DNA of 64,000 nt, taken from positions 1 to 64,000 of the forward strand of contig JBAMDO010000205.1 in NCBI GenBank assembly GCA_037074765.1. Direction: 5' to 3'. The notes below the pieces were generated by a model. That model made no database searches. It had not been told where the DNA came from and saw only the letters and a program-made list of their open reading frames with translations. Positions 26,001 to 38,027 of this stretch are shown here, in pieces. Source of the stretch: Mansonella perstans. Its lineage: Eukaryota > Nematoda > Chromadorea > Rhabditida > Onchocercidae. Every line of letters begins with the position of its first letter. The first letter of the stretch is position 1. The translations under genes and the position numbers were made by a program.

Positions 26001-29000
26001 TTGTGATGACGGTACTGGCGACAAAGCGGAGTGCTCCATAAGTTTTTATGTAGGACTGCCGTTCACAAACTATGCAGTTGATGATGCTGCTGCTGAAATA
26101 TCACCGCAATCACCACAGCATTACATCGTCATAATCCCCCATCAGCAATATCAATAATTTACTGGATTCGACAACACATATACCCCGCCGTATTATTAAG
26201 CTCTTTTTCACTAATATATAATTCCAGACAGTTTTAAAAATTCAAAACTCTGAACGAGTTTGTAACAATGCCTATTCCAAATAATTTAGTACATAATATC
26301 GGGCTCACAGCAATTTATATATTATCAATTAATGTATTATCAGAAGTGACTAAGTGACATAATGTTTTACAGAAAAAAAGAAATGACAAAAAATGAACGA
26401 AATATAGATGTTAAACTTTCACTATTCAAATACACGATCTTAGAATGATGGAAAATCTTAATTTTACATCACTGAATTTCAAAACTATAATATTTCTTCT
26501 AAAACTGAACTAAATTGATTTCATAGCAAGCGATGAAGTAAATGCATTTTATCAAATTAAATTAAACAACAAAGACTTAAAATGCTCAATTTGTTGGTAC
26601 TGCTCGTAGAAAAAAAACATTGGGTGAATAAAATTTTTAAGGAACGCATACAAAATTAGGATATATGAGAGATCTATATGCTATTTTATAAAGTTATAAA
26701 ATTTATATCATTTCTCAAAAAGCTTACAAAAAAAATTAATGATTTAAGATTTAATTTTATAAGTTAGCAAAAAAAAAATTACACACGCAATTTTTGAGAC
26801 GTGAAAACAGTACAAAATACTATATTAAATATTTGAGTGGGAGGAGGTACATTTTTAGCAAAAGCATGACGAATGATCCCATTTTATATACTACAGGAAT
26901 ATATATATATTCTCATTTCATTCCCTCCTATCTTCTCTCTCTCTCTCTCTCTCTTATCAAAGATAATCACTTTTTTTTTTTGGGGTATTAGAATGTTTCA
27001 ACGAGTTGTATTAGTAGTAAAAAAAATCACGGATCTTTTTGAAAAAATTTTTTCCCGCTTAGCTATAACTACGGTATTTCTATAGCAATTACCGAATACC
27101 GCATTAATATGAAAGTGAGCACTAATTGCAACAAAATGATCATACAGTTTTATTGTCATAAAAATTATTTATGATAAAATTAAAAAATGTTTGAGAGAAA
27201 TGAATGCATTCAAAAAAAATGCACACACACACACACACATATTACTACCATTTTTTAAATCTTAACGTTATTTAAATAACAGAAAGTAATTTTAAAGTAT
27301 ATCATGAATAATTTTTGTTATAAATCACTAATAAATCCATCAAAATTTCCTCAGTTATTTAATTTTTATTTTGAAGAAAAAAATTGTTACTTGAAAAAAA
27401 AAAAGTTATACTTATTAATGGTATTTTTGATTGCTTTATTACTCTTTGAAATTTTTTGAATTTTCCACCTAAATTTATTCTCATTTTCCTAAACTAATTA
27501 CAAGTTATTGTCAAGTATTCAAATTTATACAAAGAAATGTAAATAAATTTGCTCATTTTTATTACAGATGATTTTTTTTTTTTTTTTTCACAATTACGAA
27601 AAGATGATTGATTAAAGTTTTTTTTAAATTTTATAAGAATTTCATAATTGTACTTTTAAATTGTTAAAAAATGGATAAGCTTTTATAAAGATATGAAAGT
27701 ATGGATGATCATAAAATTGATACTAAAAATTATACGAATTATCAATAAAATTTTGCAGTGCCTAAATTATTACAATTTATTAAGGTTTGGTTTGCGGCTT
27801 GTAACATTACTGTATCGCCCTCCAATCGTATTTTTTTTTTAGCTAATCTAATATATAGTTTAATTCATTAACTCGCATCCTACAACAATGTAGGAAAAAT
27901 GTGTGAGAATTGCACTTTGTTAATGAGCAATCACTAAATGCTATGAATTTTTAAGTTTTGAAGAGATTACAAAATGAAAAGAAAAAAAAAATACATTTAC
28001 AGCAATTTAAAAGAAAACAAAGGTGGAAAATGTTGTTAAAGATACATATAAGGCGAAGAAATATGAACATTAGCTGAACAAAGACTAATAGTAGGAACGA
28101 TGGATAGCTTGGGGTGGGTCGTAGTCATTAGGAGTAGTATTGGGAATACGACAGATATGTAAGTATACACGTGTGTATGCCCGATTCGATGTATTATGGG
28201 GCAATAATGGCTGAGCGAAACCAAACAAACCAACGAACCATATCGCGAATCCAGCACCATCGTTACCATTACTGACAGAGTATTTTCAATTATGAATCCT
28301 GGTCAATTGTAATTACAACGCTAACGAAAACTTAAAAGAATCAAATGCAAGCGGGTACTTGGCATTTTAGTTTTTTTTTTTTTTTTTTTGTGACTGGTGA
28401 TAGTAATTGTAGTAATTAGCAGCAATGTTGAGTAATAAGGTATAATTAACAGTTAAAAAGTTGTAATCAAAAGGTAGAGAGTGGGAGAATCTTTTTAACA
28501 GAGTTTGAATACGAAATATTTTAGAGAAATTAAGAATTTCGGAATCTTCTTCCAAACTAAATTACAATAGTTATAGATGAACATTCAAAATACATTCATT
28601 GTTTTGGATAAAAGGCTTGTTAGATCAACAACTTAGTCAGGGAGATTTCCAACAATAACGGGAGAGTTTTCTTCTATAAGACGGATTCAGTTGCAAATAT
28701 ATAAAGTTTGTCAAGCTTGTCTAATATTATCTCACGTTTTTAGCCGTAGAGTATGTATCAGTTTCATTTCTTTGCTTTTGATTTGCTGGTATTTTCTTAT
28801 TATAGAAAAATCTTGAAATTTTTTTCCAAAACAAAGATTATCGACCTAAATACAGGTTTGTACAACGATATATGTGGTAACATGATGAAGATCCAGATTT
28901 ACTCCACTTGTTCTCCATGAAGCTTTTCTTTAACTTTCGTAGTAATAATAAAAGTTGAATACAAGCGCATGTGCATTTCACTGTTATCATTTATACTTTT

Positions 29001-32000
29001 ATTTTATCGCGGAATTAAATTAATTTTTTCCATTTTTATTGAAAAAACAGCCCTTGCTGAGCTGAATTTTTACAATCTGAGACCCTGCATATTTCTTCAA
29101 AATTGATTTTTCTAATCAGCATCTAATAGCTGTTGATGAAAGAAATCCCTCTCATTGTTTATTCTTCGACATATGAAGTAGTAGGTTATCTAAATACTGT
29201 GAGAAGCATAAAATAATCCTCAGTTTGAGAAATATTTGTGCTTGAAACTAGAATTAACGAATTTAAAATTGACATGATCTATGGAAAAGTATTGGAACTT
29301 GGGATGGCTAATGGGGGAATAATTCTACTCTACGAAAAGACTGCTCCATGGAATCATCAACAAGAAGAACCAAGAATTCTGGTTTCATTTTTCTTTGATG
29401 AATAAGTTTGTCTTCACTCCACTCTGCAACTTCTAAGTGTTTGTGGGAGAGTTGAACTTAATTAAAATCAATAACTTCAAAAAACTTGATATTCCTAAGT
29501 TTCACGAACATCACATTACAGGCATCATTATTTTGGGTGGACTAAATAATCTGAAAAGGCACTTATATTTGGTTAATGCATTGTTTCTTTAGCTTAGTTT
29601 TTTCCATTTTTATCAGATATCTTTCTTCTCAAACCTAATATTTATTTTAATGCTTCCTTGTCAAGATTTTCAGGCTTTTCAGGCTCACCACGACTTTTAT
29701 TTGCTTTGCACAATCACCATTTTCTCGCAATTTCTAGTCCTATCCTACCGTTTGTTTTTGATACCTTACCTATCCCATTATCGACTGTTTAAACATACCT
29801 ATTTTCGCTGTCTTTTTTGAATGTTTTTGTGTTCAACAAGAAGTTCTATTCTTTTTTTCACCCTAATTACTGAATATCTTAATTCACTATTCTTTCTGCA
29901 TATTTTGCAAATCAGTAAGAATATTACGTCTCGAAAATTCTCATACTTCAGTTAACATTTTCATCTTGCAACTGTTAACTTTCCTAACTGAATCATCACT
30001 ACTTCTACACTTTACTCAGTATATTCTCTATCATTTATAAAATAGTGTTTTTGCAAATTTTCCTATCTCTTACTTTTTCTGGAAGACTGTGAAAACAAAT
30101 AATATCAGAGGCTGATCGATTCTCATACTATTTTCTGTTTATTTCTCGGTTCAAATCCTAATGATCAACCACAACCAAGTTTTCCAAACTGTTCGTTATC
30201 ACTTTACTATCACTTCATTATCATTTGGCGTCATTCATGAAATATTGTATATCACCAAATAAGTATTTTTTTAAAGGAAAACGCACTTTGTGTATTTGAT
30301 TCTTCGATTTCATCAAATGCTTTGACCTAACTGTATTTTTTCTGATTTTTTATAAATTTCGTACGGGAAACAAAAGTGATTGGCAATTTGAAAAGTTACC
30401 AAATATATATGCAAAGACCGCACAAGTATGAAAGATCTTACTGATTTTCACGTTTAAGCAAATGCTTGCAAAAGTGTTCAAATTTCAGAAAAAGATAGCT
30501 TCAAATTTTCGTATTCAAAAGAATGCCATTGCTTCCTTATTGAGTAAGAATGGAATTTGAGATTTCAAACTGTTGAGATATTTTAAATGCACCGTGATGG
30601 GGTGATGACAGAAGGAAAAAGTTGATTTTGAGCTTCTCTTATCAAAATCGCTACGTTTTTCTTTCATTATTAAACTTTGTATTATTGTAGAATATCTGAA
30701 AAAGCTTAGTAAGTTGAAGTTATTGACTATAAGACGATAAAATCAAAATCATATGGATCGAAAGTGACATAAATCATATTTTCTGATTTTTCACTGGGAG
30801 ATTAGAAGCGAAATGTAAATCAAAAAAAAGTAGGTATAGCAAATCAATCTGATGAGTCACATAAAATCATATAATACATTCAGAATTCAACTGCATCACA
30901 CCATAGCCGAGGTTGGCGAAAGACGAACAGTGACTAGGTAATTTACAAAAAAAATATTTGTATCCATCGTGGAGGATATTTACTAAAACTTACTGAAATG
31001 TTGATTTCATGAAATTATTAAGTGAAAAATTTCCCTATATTTCTAGCAACAAACAGAAAGTGAAAAACGTTCTTTATCTACGACAGGAGAAATTTTCAAT
31101 ATTAATACGTAAGAAATATCAGTGCGGCAAAGCAAAATGCAAATGATGATTGCTTAATAACACTTTCCCGAAAAATGCATTCCGTGTAGGTTTGCCATTC
31201 AATAGGTGCTCTATTTGATATAATTTTTGTTGTGGTTTTTTTTTTTTGTATCATTATTTAATCTTATATTTTAAAATAGCAGCCACCTATTTCATACACC
31301 GAGTTCTTCATAAGTATGCCTGAAGTTTTGCAGTTAGTAAATGCATCCGTAAGTTTAAATTTATCCGTAAGTTTACATATGACACTGTAATTTTTCCAGT
31401 CAAACAGAGCAAATATTATGTTGAAATGATTGGTTTTTGTATAGTTAGAGAAACTTAGGATTACTATCGAAATGCAACTATTTGACTTATTCACTTCATT
31501 AGAAGATGTGTTTCGAAAATATAAAGATGTTTTTCTACTTTTCGCTTAAAATACAGTAATTGTCACAACGTACCCGATGGTTCAGCAATAGAAAAAGTGG
31601 GGCTAATTTCTTTGCTATATTTGGTGGTGATGGTAGGAAGTAGCGCTACAGTTGTGGCTGCAAAGTATTTTTATGGCATTTAATAGTTTTTTAGCTTAAA
31701 ACCTTGGCAAATGCCAAAAATGCATCCCTTTTGTAATTCCAAGTTAAGATAATTTTTTTACAGAGCACTTTCTTTCAATTTTCGGAAAGTTATTTTTTTT
31801 TTAGAATCGATTGTCCAAAGTACTGGAGATAGTAGTCCTATTCGAACAGACAGGAAGCTATTCCATTTAATCATCATCCTCCTTTGCTTTGCTAGCGCAA
31901 GTAGTCGTATTCAAATCGTAATATTATATGTGATATCCTTATTGCTGTATTGTCAAAACTGCTTTTATCAATATGATGAGCAAATTTCAGAATTGTTAGA

Positions 32001-34786
32001 AATATTTTTATTTAAAACATATCCAATCTGTATAACTTATATTTTAGTTTAGTCTGTTAAGGAAAAAACAATCGTAATAGACTGATTTTCGAAATATATT
32101 TTTTACTTTTGTATATTTGCGGAATGATCAAATAGCTGAGAAAATCAACTATATGGAATACTTGATGGTTAAACAACAATTGCAGTATAATTTTTCCTTC
32201 GCAAATTATATGTCAAAAGTGCGGATAACTGTTGAGTGCTACTAATTGGTTACAAACAAATGAAGCTCAACAACTGAGCTATTATGGTTTACCCCAAAAA
32301 CGAAACTTAAATGCTTACGATTCCTAATAAATTTTTCTGGACTGGAAATTACGATCATCAAACCAACTTACATTTACAATGTAAATTTTTGCTTAACTTT
32401 GTTAAGCAATGGAGCAAATCTTGCCAATTTTTTCATATGAGCCTTGACTTTTTAAATTTTGGTATAAGACAAATATCAGAGAAGGTGTAGATTTTCAGAT
32501 TCTAATGATAACTTCGTTTAAATGAAAGAATATAGTTTGTTTGAAATTTGAATTATCATTCCGATTCAACGGTTACACTTTGGCCACCTCCTTTATCAGC
32601 AGTAGCCATCTTCACGCAAATCTATTACTCTCGCTCTTTAAGAGTCGCTTTTTTACAGTATTACATTACACTCTTTTCTTTTAATATTGCTGATTTGCTT
32701 TTTTCACTTTTTACTTTTGATAGCACTTTAATCTTTGAGAGCTCCAGGATAACTTTCACCTTGAAGAATCGTTAAGTGTGATGTGTTCACAACAGTGCTA
32801 CTTGTAATGGATGATATATGATACCGCACAGGCGACGTAATATTCTATCGGAAAATTTCGTATAAAACATTAATTAGGTTGAGGAAAAAGAAAAATTTGC
32901 ATTCATTTCATTTTTATAGGCATACAAAAATTCTAATTTGATATTCAACCGTTTCATGCGTCACACAAATACAAACGTTTTCTAACAAAAAACAGTACTT
33001 TATCGTGATTAGTTCACGGACGGATTGTTTGTTACTTTAGGCCTTTGCGCCACATACGAAATTAACGGAGAACAACTTGATTTCGTTGAATTTTTTCAAA
33101 CAACGTTGAATTTTGCACAGTTCCATTTCTAATCTCTCAATGCAGAGCTGCAAAGACTGCTTTCGAATAGATCCAAAAATGCCTTTGATTAGTGAAACCA
33201 GCAAAAAGTTGACTGTAAAAAATCAAAAAATTTATTAAATTTTCCGGATGTTTAGAAAACAAGAGGGGAATATTAAAGAATGCTGGTATTCGGCATTTTT
33301 TGGTATCTCTTAAATTACTGTATGTATACCTTACCAATTAGTTCAAGTTAGAATTGAAAACAGATTTGATTGATCTCCAAATAGTAATCAGTTTTATTTA
33401 CTCTCCCACTAATTAAATGTCAATGAATTATTGTTTGAACTATTGCCAACTGAACATTTTGAGTTAATAGATAAACGCTATTCCAAAAAGGTTACTGATT
33501 GCTATTGGATGTTATTCAAATGGTTCAGTGTAAAAAGACAATAATAATTTACGTGTAGCATAACTTAAAAAAAGATGTAAAGCAAATATTAGGAACGAAA
33601 CCTGAGAAATATATCACCAGCGGAAATATATATTTGTAAAAAAAAGACAACCTTGCGGGTACAAAGGACGCTGAGGTTGGCATAGAATTTTAAACTTGAA
33701 ATAGTTAATTCCTTTTTTTCCTCTTCAGGGGGCGCTTATTAAATACAATTGACATTAGCGTGGTTTTCGTGGTCATAAGTTATTTAAACAACAGTAAGAT
33801 GCCAATAAACCATTTTTGTCACCGCACGAAAGGTTCTGATTTGTTTCTGAATTCAAAAGTTGGTGAATTAACAATTTTTTTTTCCGTGTAATCCAATTTT
33901 GACTATTAGAGGATCATTTCTGAAGAACAGGATATAGAGAAGTTCGTATATCTTTTCAGTTATTGTATTCTATCAATCTACTCCAGGACACCATGCTTGA
34001 AATCAAATAGGAATTCAAACATAATTGGCAAAAATCCAATTCAAGTTTGATTGCCCCCTGAATCTTTACCGTTTACTTCTGCTAGATGATCCTTCCACAG
34101 CCAGCCTATTCAGTCAGCATCCATCTCGCTGATCTGACCGTAGAAGTGGTAATGATAAAGCATTCCAGGACTATGTACATAAATATATCAATAGCAAACA
34201 TTGAAATAAGTGAATTCGCTTAAACCAAAACAATATTCAATCCTGAACAAGACAATGTCTTCCATTACTCTTACAATTTCTGGAAGTGTGTTTTTAGGCG
34301 GTTAGATATCGTCGATTTAATTTTGATATAGTTAGTAGTAGAAGTATCTCATTTATGGATTTTCATACAGTTAACGGAAAATGATCACACAAAATCTAGA
34401 CTCATAATTACTTTACTATTAACTCCAAATAATCACCATTAATGACTTTTGGTGATACTAAAGTATGTGGTTCAGTGGAACAATAAAAACAGAGATATCA
34501 TCAATGAAAGCGCAATCTCCAAATCAGATATTTGCTATCGATAAGATTGTGTCGTGCTGCAAAGATATTTGTAAATCTTCATAAATTTTGATATTTGCCA
34601 GCAGGATACTTCTACTTAGTAGTAGAAGTCATTTAATAGCTATCAATTCTCCTCTATTCACTGTTTTTTGGCATGCACGCAAGGAAAATCAAAAAAACCA
34701 GTACCAATTATTATAATTTTACCTTTTATTAGTTGAACTGCAACCTTAACCGTTTCATCATCTTTTTCAGATAATAGTAATTAATG

Positions 34787-34950
34787 ATGTCGTTTGTGTC
34801 CATCGATGAATCATCAGCACTTCGACGATGATCTCGTTTGTGTCCATCGATGAATCATCAGCACTTCGACAATGATGTCGTTTGTGTCCATCGATGAATC
34901 ATCAGCACTTCGACAATGACGTCATTTGTGTCCATCGATGAATCATCAAT
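34787..34950. repeat. 44-bp tandem repeat, four copies
   Basis: The anchor CGTTTGTGTCCATCGATGAA begins at 34791, 34835 and 34879, and with one change (CATTTG) at 34923, an exact 44-base period. Copies one to three are almost identical; the fourth decays toward its end. The period is not a multiple of three, so this is not a coding repeat. Each unit contains TCGATGAATCATCA, a near-palindromic core, which would suit a protein-binding array. Confidence 0.9.
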
Positions 34951-36289
34951 ACTTCGGTCCGAGATTGTCCGTCAACGCTACCCTCATCATTCATCTTCCA
35001 CGTGTACTGCAAGGCATAAGCACAGGGACACAAACATAGGAACACGGACACATACACAGACACATAGATACACAGAGGACACGTTCACTGTTGATTCTGA
35101 ACTACTTCCAAGAAGTTCAGAGCTATTCAATCACTTCATTGGTGAGTCCTCAATGATGTGGTTACATGCTTATTTTATTTGTGTTATTATCACATTTTGT
35201 ACACTAATCATTTAATTATATGAAATTAAAATTGGAAATAAGATCTTTGTTCGCTTTTGAAAAGCCAATAACCAGTAGTGCATGTTGAGGAACAACGCTG
35301 AAATTATTAGCTTGTTGCTGAGAATGTCAGAAAGGATTTTCGTTCCACTTTTGCGGTTTAAGTACAGAGCATTTGAACAGGGATTAACAGAAAACGGAAC
35401 CGATTTTAATATGAATCATTCTTACAAATACATTACTTCATCATGCTGACCTTGACAGCTGAATTATTGGCAAATGCTTCAATTGGCAGTATCAACTATT
35501 GCTCGGTGGTGGAAGACCATCCCATAATCAAGCAAGAAATCATCTTTCACGTCGTACTTCAGATGTTGTGATGCACTTCTAACACATTAAACCAGCACTG
35601 ATAAACCAGATTATGGCACTTAGTTAATATTCAAGAAAATGGAACCATTTGTCTGACGTATATTCCATTTTTCCGCACCCTATATAACAGATTCCATTTC
35701 GTCTCAATTTCATTTCTAAAAGTTCATTGCTGAAATATATAAATCTGTAAACTCCCCATTCAATCCTTAAGTCAGCTTCACAACTTGTGTTGCCAAATTT
35801 CTCGATTACAAAAATTAAATTTAATTGTATTAATCGAAATCATTGCAATTTGTGTTAAACATTTTGCAAATATGACGGTTAAAGTTTAATTATGATAACG
35901 TTTTGATTCGTTAGAAATTTCTCATTGTTTCACATTCACTCATATGAATCAAATTCTCCTCTCCCCCTCTCCATTTTCTATTCAATCAATGACTGTTATC
36001 ATTTTTTAATGAAGAATGATGTATTCTGAGATGTTATACTTCATATTACGCTTCATAACATCGCCTTATCAACGAAGACAAAAAAGTTCACGTTGTACTC
36101 GTAACGACCGATAGCGAAGCATTAATAAAACATGGAGCATATTGAAATATCTTTACAGCACACCGAATCAAATATGCCCCGTAAAGCATAGTTCATGGCT
36201 TTTCTCAAGAAAATTCATCACGTTTTTCAAATTTTTCTGTTAAAACCACTAAATCATATTTCCTTTTTCGACATTATTAGAAATATTTC

Positions 36290-36356
36290 AGCGCTGTGAT
36301 GAACAAACCCATTAACAAACAATGGGTCAAACAATGGGTTTGTTCATCACAGCGCT
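36290..36356. repeat. Perfect 24-bp inverted repeat with 19-nt loop
   Basis: Arms 36290-36313 and 36333-36356 are exact reverse complements; the left arm begins AGCGCTGTGATGAACAAACC. The loop repeats part of the arm (AACAAACAATGGG). Immediately after the right arm, GCTTTCAGTCAA occurs three times (about 36353-36391) with small changes. The structure is far beyond chance for a single-copy region. It could be a foldback mini-element or a hairpin RNA source; no target duplication is obvious. Confidence 0.85.
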
Positions 36357-37233
36357 TTCAGTCAACGCTTTCAGTCAAAGCTTTCAGTCAACAACCTTTG
36401 AACACGAAATTCAACGCTTTTAGAACCTCTACACGTTGTTATTCTTACATAAATGCAAGTTTGATATTTACAGTAACAACTATGAATTTCTCTTTTTCTC
36501 TCACTATTAGTTCCAAAGTGATTAAAATTTTCTAATTATGTTTTTTTATCAAAGACATAGAGAAGGCAATCATTACAAAACGAGGCCAATACGAGAAATG
36601 GTTATTTTTACCTTGACGATTTTTAAAATTTGTCTTCTAGAAAGTGATACTTTGGTTTACATTTTCTGGTGTCTATGAGACTGTTTATATTTACAGCAAT
36701 TCACAACGTTTGTTAAAGTGGTGATGGGTTACAGTTACTTTTATTAATCAATGAGACTGCTCAAATAAAAGTTGATATTGGAAGAATGCTTTAAAATCGA
36801 AGGATGCAAACCTACCAAACCTATAGCACACTTGAAAAAAGCTTCCTTCATAATAATGCAGCATTGCTACTACTAAAGAAATCAGTGAAAGTTTGTAGAC
36901 ACTAAGTATTTTGATTTTGCTAACTAAGCGGTTATCACACACTTATAAAGGCCTACATTCAATTACTAGATTCATCTCGTAGATTTATGTAAAGTTTCCA
37001 TTTCTGTGTTAAAAACTTTGTTTTTTAATTTGTGGATTAAATTCAAATATTTCGGCGGAAAAAAGTTGCATTGCTTCTTTTGTAATTTTAATTTTTCGAG
37101 ATTCGTCATTAATTATCTCTAATCATATTAAAATACTAGAACTTGTTTTAACCTTTCAAAGCAGTTCAGAACAAGAAAGAAGGAATAATTAAATGCTATT
37201 TTTGTTGCAATTTCCTATAGAGATTTTGTTTCC

Positions 37234-37500
37234 TTAATTTTTTTTCGCTACTTCAGCAAATGCATCCCAGTCGGTAATTTTATGATTATAGCCCACGTTC
37301 CAGGCTTTCTTGACTGAAAATCTCCTGTTTCCTTACGTCTTTTTCTCCACTCATATAAAGCTATCTTGCCAATTTTAAACCTTTTGGCAACATCTGCTAT
37401 GCTTTCTCCTTCATCTAAAACTTCCTTTACTTTTTTTAAGTCATAACTTTTTCTTATATCATAACTGCTGGCATCTTTATCTTCACTACTATAAGTCCTT
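37234..37500 (-). pseudogene. IS630-type bacterial transposase relic (Wolbachia-like)
   Basis: The minus-strand translation gives an N-terminal helix-turn-helix of the IS630 transposase family: GESIADVAKRFKIG, LYEWRKRRKETGDFQSRKPG, then, after a one-base shift at about 37292, YNHKITDWDAFAEVAKKN and a stop at 37234-37236. The catalytic DDE part is missing. A small repeat-like insertion near the start (SSYDIRKSYDLKK) adds to the damage. The KPG...YNHKITDWDAF pattern is typical of bacterial IS630 elements of the Rickettsiales, including Wolbachia, not of animal Tc1/mariner. Flanks are AT-rich nematode-like DNA, with a TATATAAT tract at about 37540-37590. The best reading is an old transfer from an endosymbiont into the nuclear genome, now dead. 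Confidence 0.75.
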
Positions 37501-37759
37501 ATCTTACCTCTCTTGGACTATTATGGGAAGGGCTATATATTATATATAATTATATATAATTTTATTATATAATTATATAGTTGTATATAATCAGTCAGTT
37601 CTTTTTATTTGATTTTCTCTAACTTTTTCATCTCGACAATCATTTGTTGTATTTGCTTTGCTTTGGAAATTGAATTCTAAGCTTTGAATTAATTAACTAT
37701 TTGATCATTGACCATGTTACGCCATACTAGATTAGTTAAATATCTTATAATTTATCTTC

Positions 37760-37930
37760 TTGTATGACAATTCTCCGCTTGAGCACTTGCAGCAATTTCT
37801 CACTGCATTGGCTTACTTTGATTTGAACGACCAAGCTTTTTTTCGAAAATTGGCGGAAAGTGATTTTGATCATTTCATTGCGAATCGATATAAAAGAGGC
37901 AAAAAGGCCAGTGATCAAGCAAACTATTAT
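37760..37930 (+). other. Coding-like fragment of unknown family
   Basis: After a possible acceptor (CTTGCAG at about 37792) the frame reads FLTALAYFDLNDQAFFRKL, then DFDHFIANRYKRGKKA, with a balanced amino-acid mix unlike the surrounding frames. It loses that character after about 37930. No donor clearly joins it to the secreted-protein gene downstream. It may be an exon of an unrecognised gene or a remnant. Confidence 0.3.
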
Positions 37931-38027
37931 TTTGTCTTGTATAGCACCTCCTTTTTTAAAGTCTTACTTTCTAAAGTTATTGTGCATACGTGAAATTATT
38001 TTAGGCAACATAAGGCATTTCTCGGTT

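Larger units (their letters stand above)
23607..37233. other. Gene-poor, repeat-rich 13.6-kb region
   Basis: No reading frame in this stretch has recognisable domains or a convincing exon chain. It contains a GT-rich repeat at 25258-25330, a (TAG)n run at 25963-26000, a TC run at about 26935-26955, a CA run at about 27221-27240, many A/T runs, a 44-bp tandem repeat at 34787-34950 and a hairpin at 36290-36356. A few islands are less AT-rich than their surroundings (about 25.2-25.6, 26.0-26.2, 28.05-28.27 and 34.8-35.2 kb). These could be regulatory elements, noncoding RNA, or 5' exons of neighbouring genes. Confidence 0.5.
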
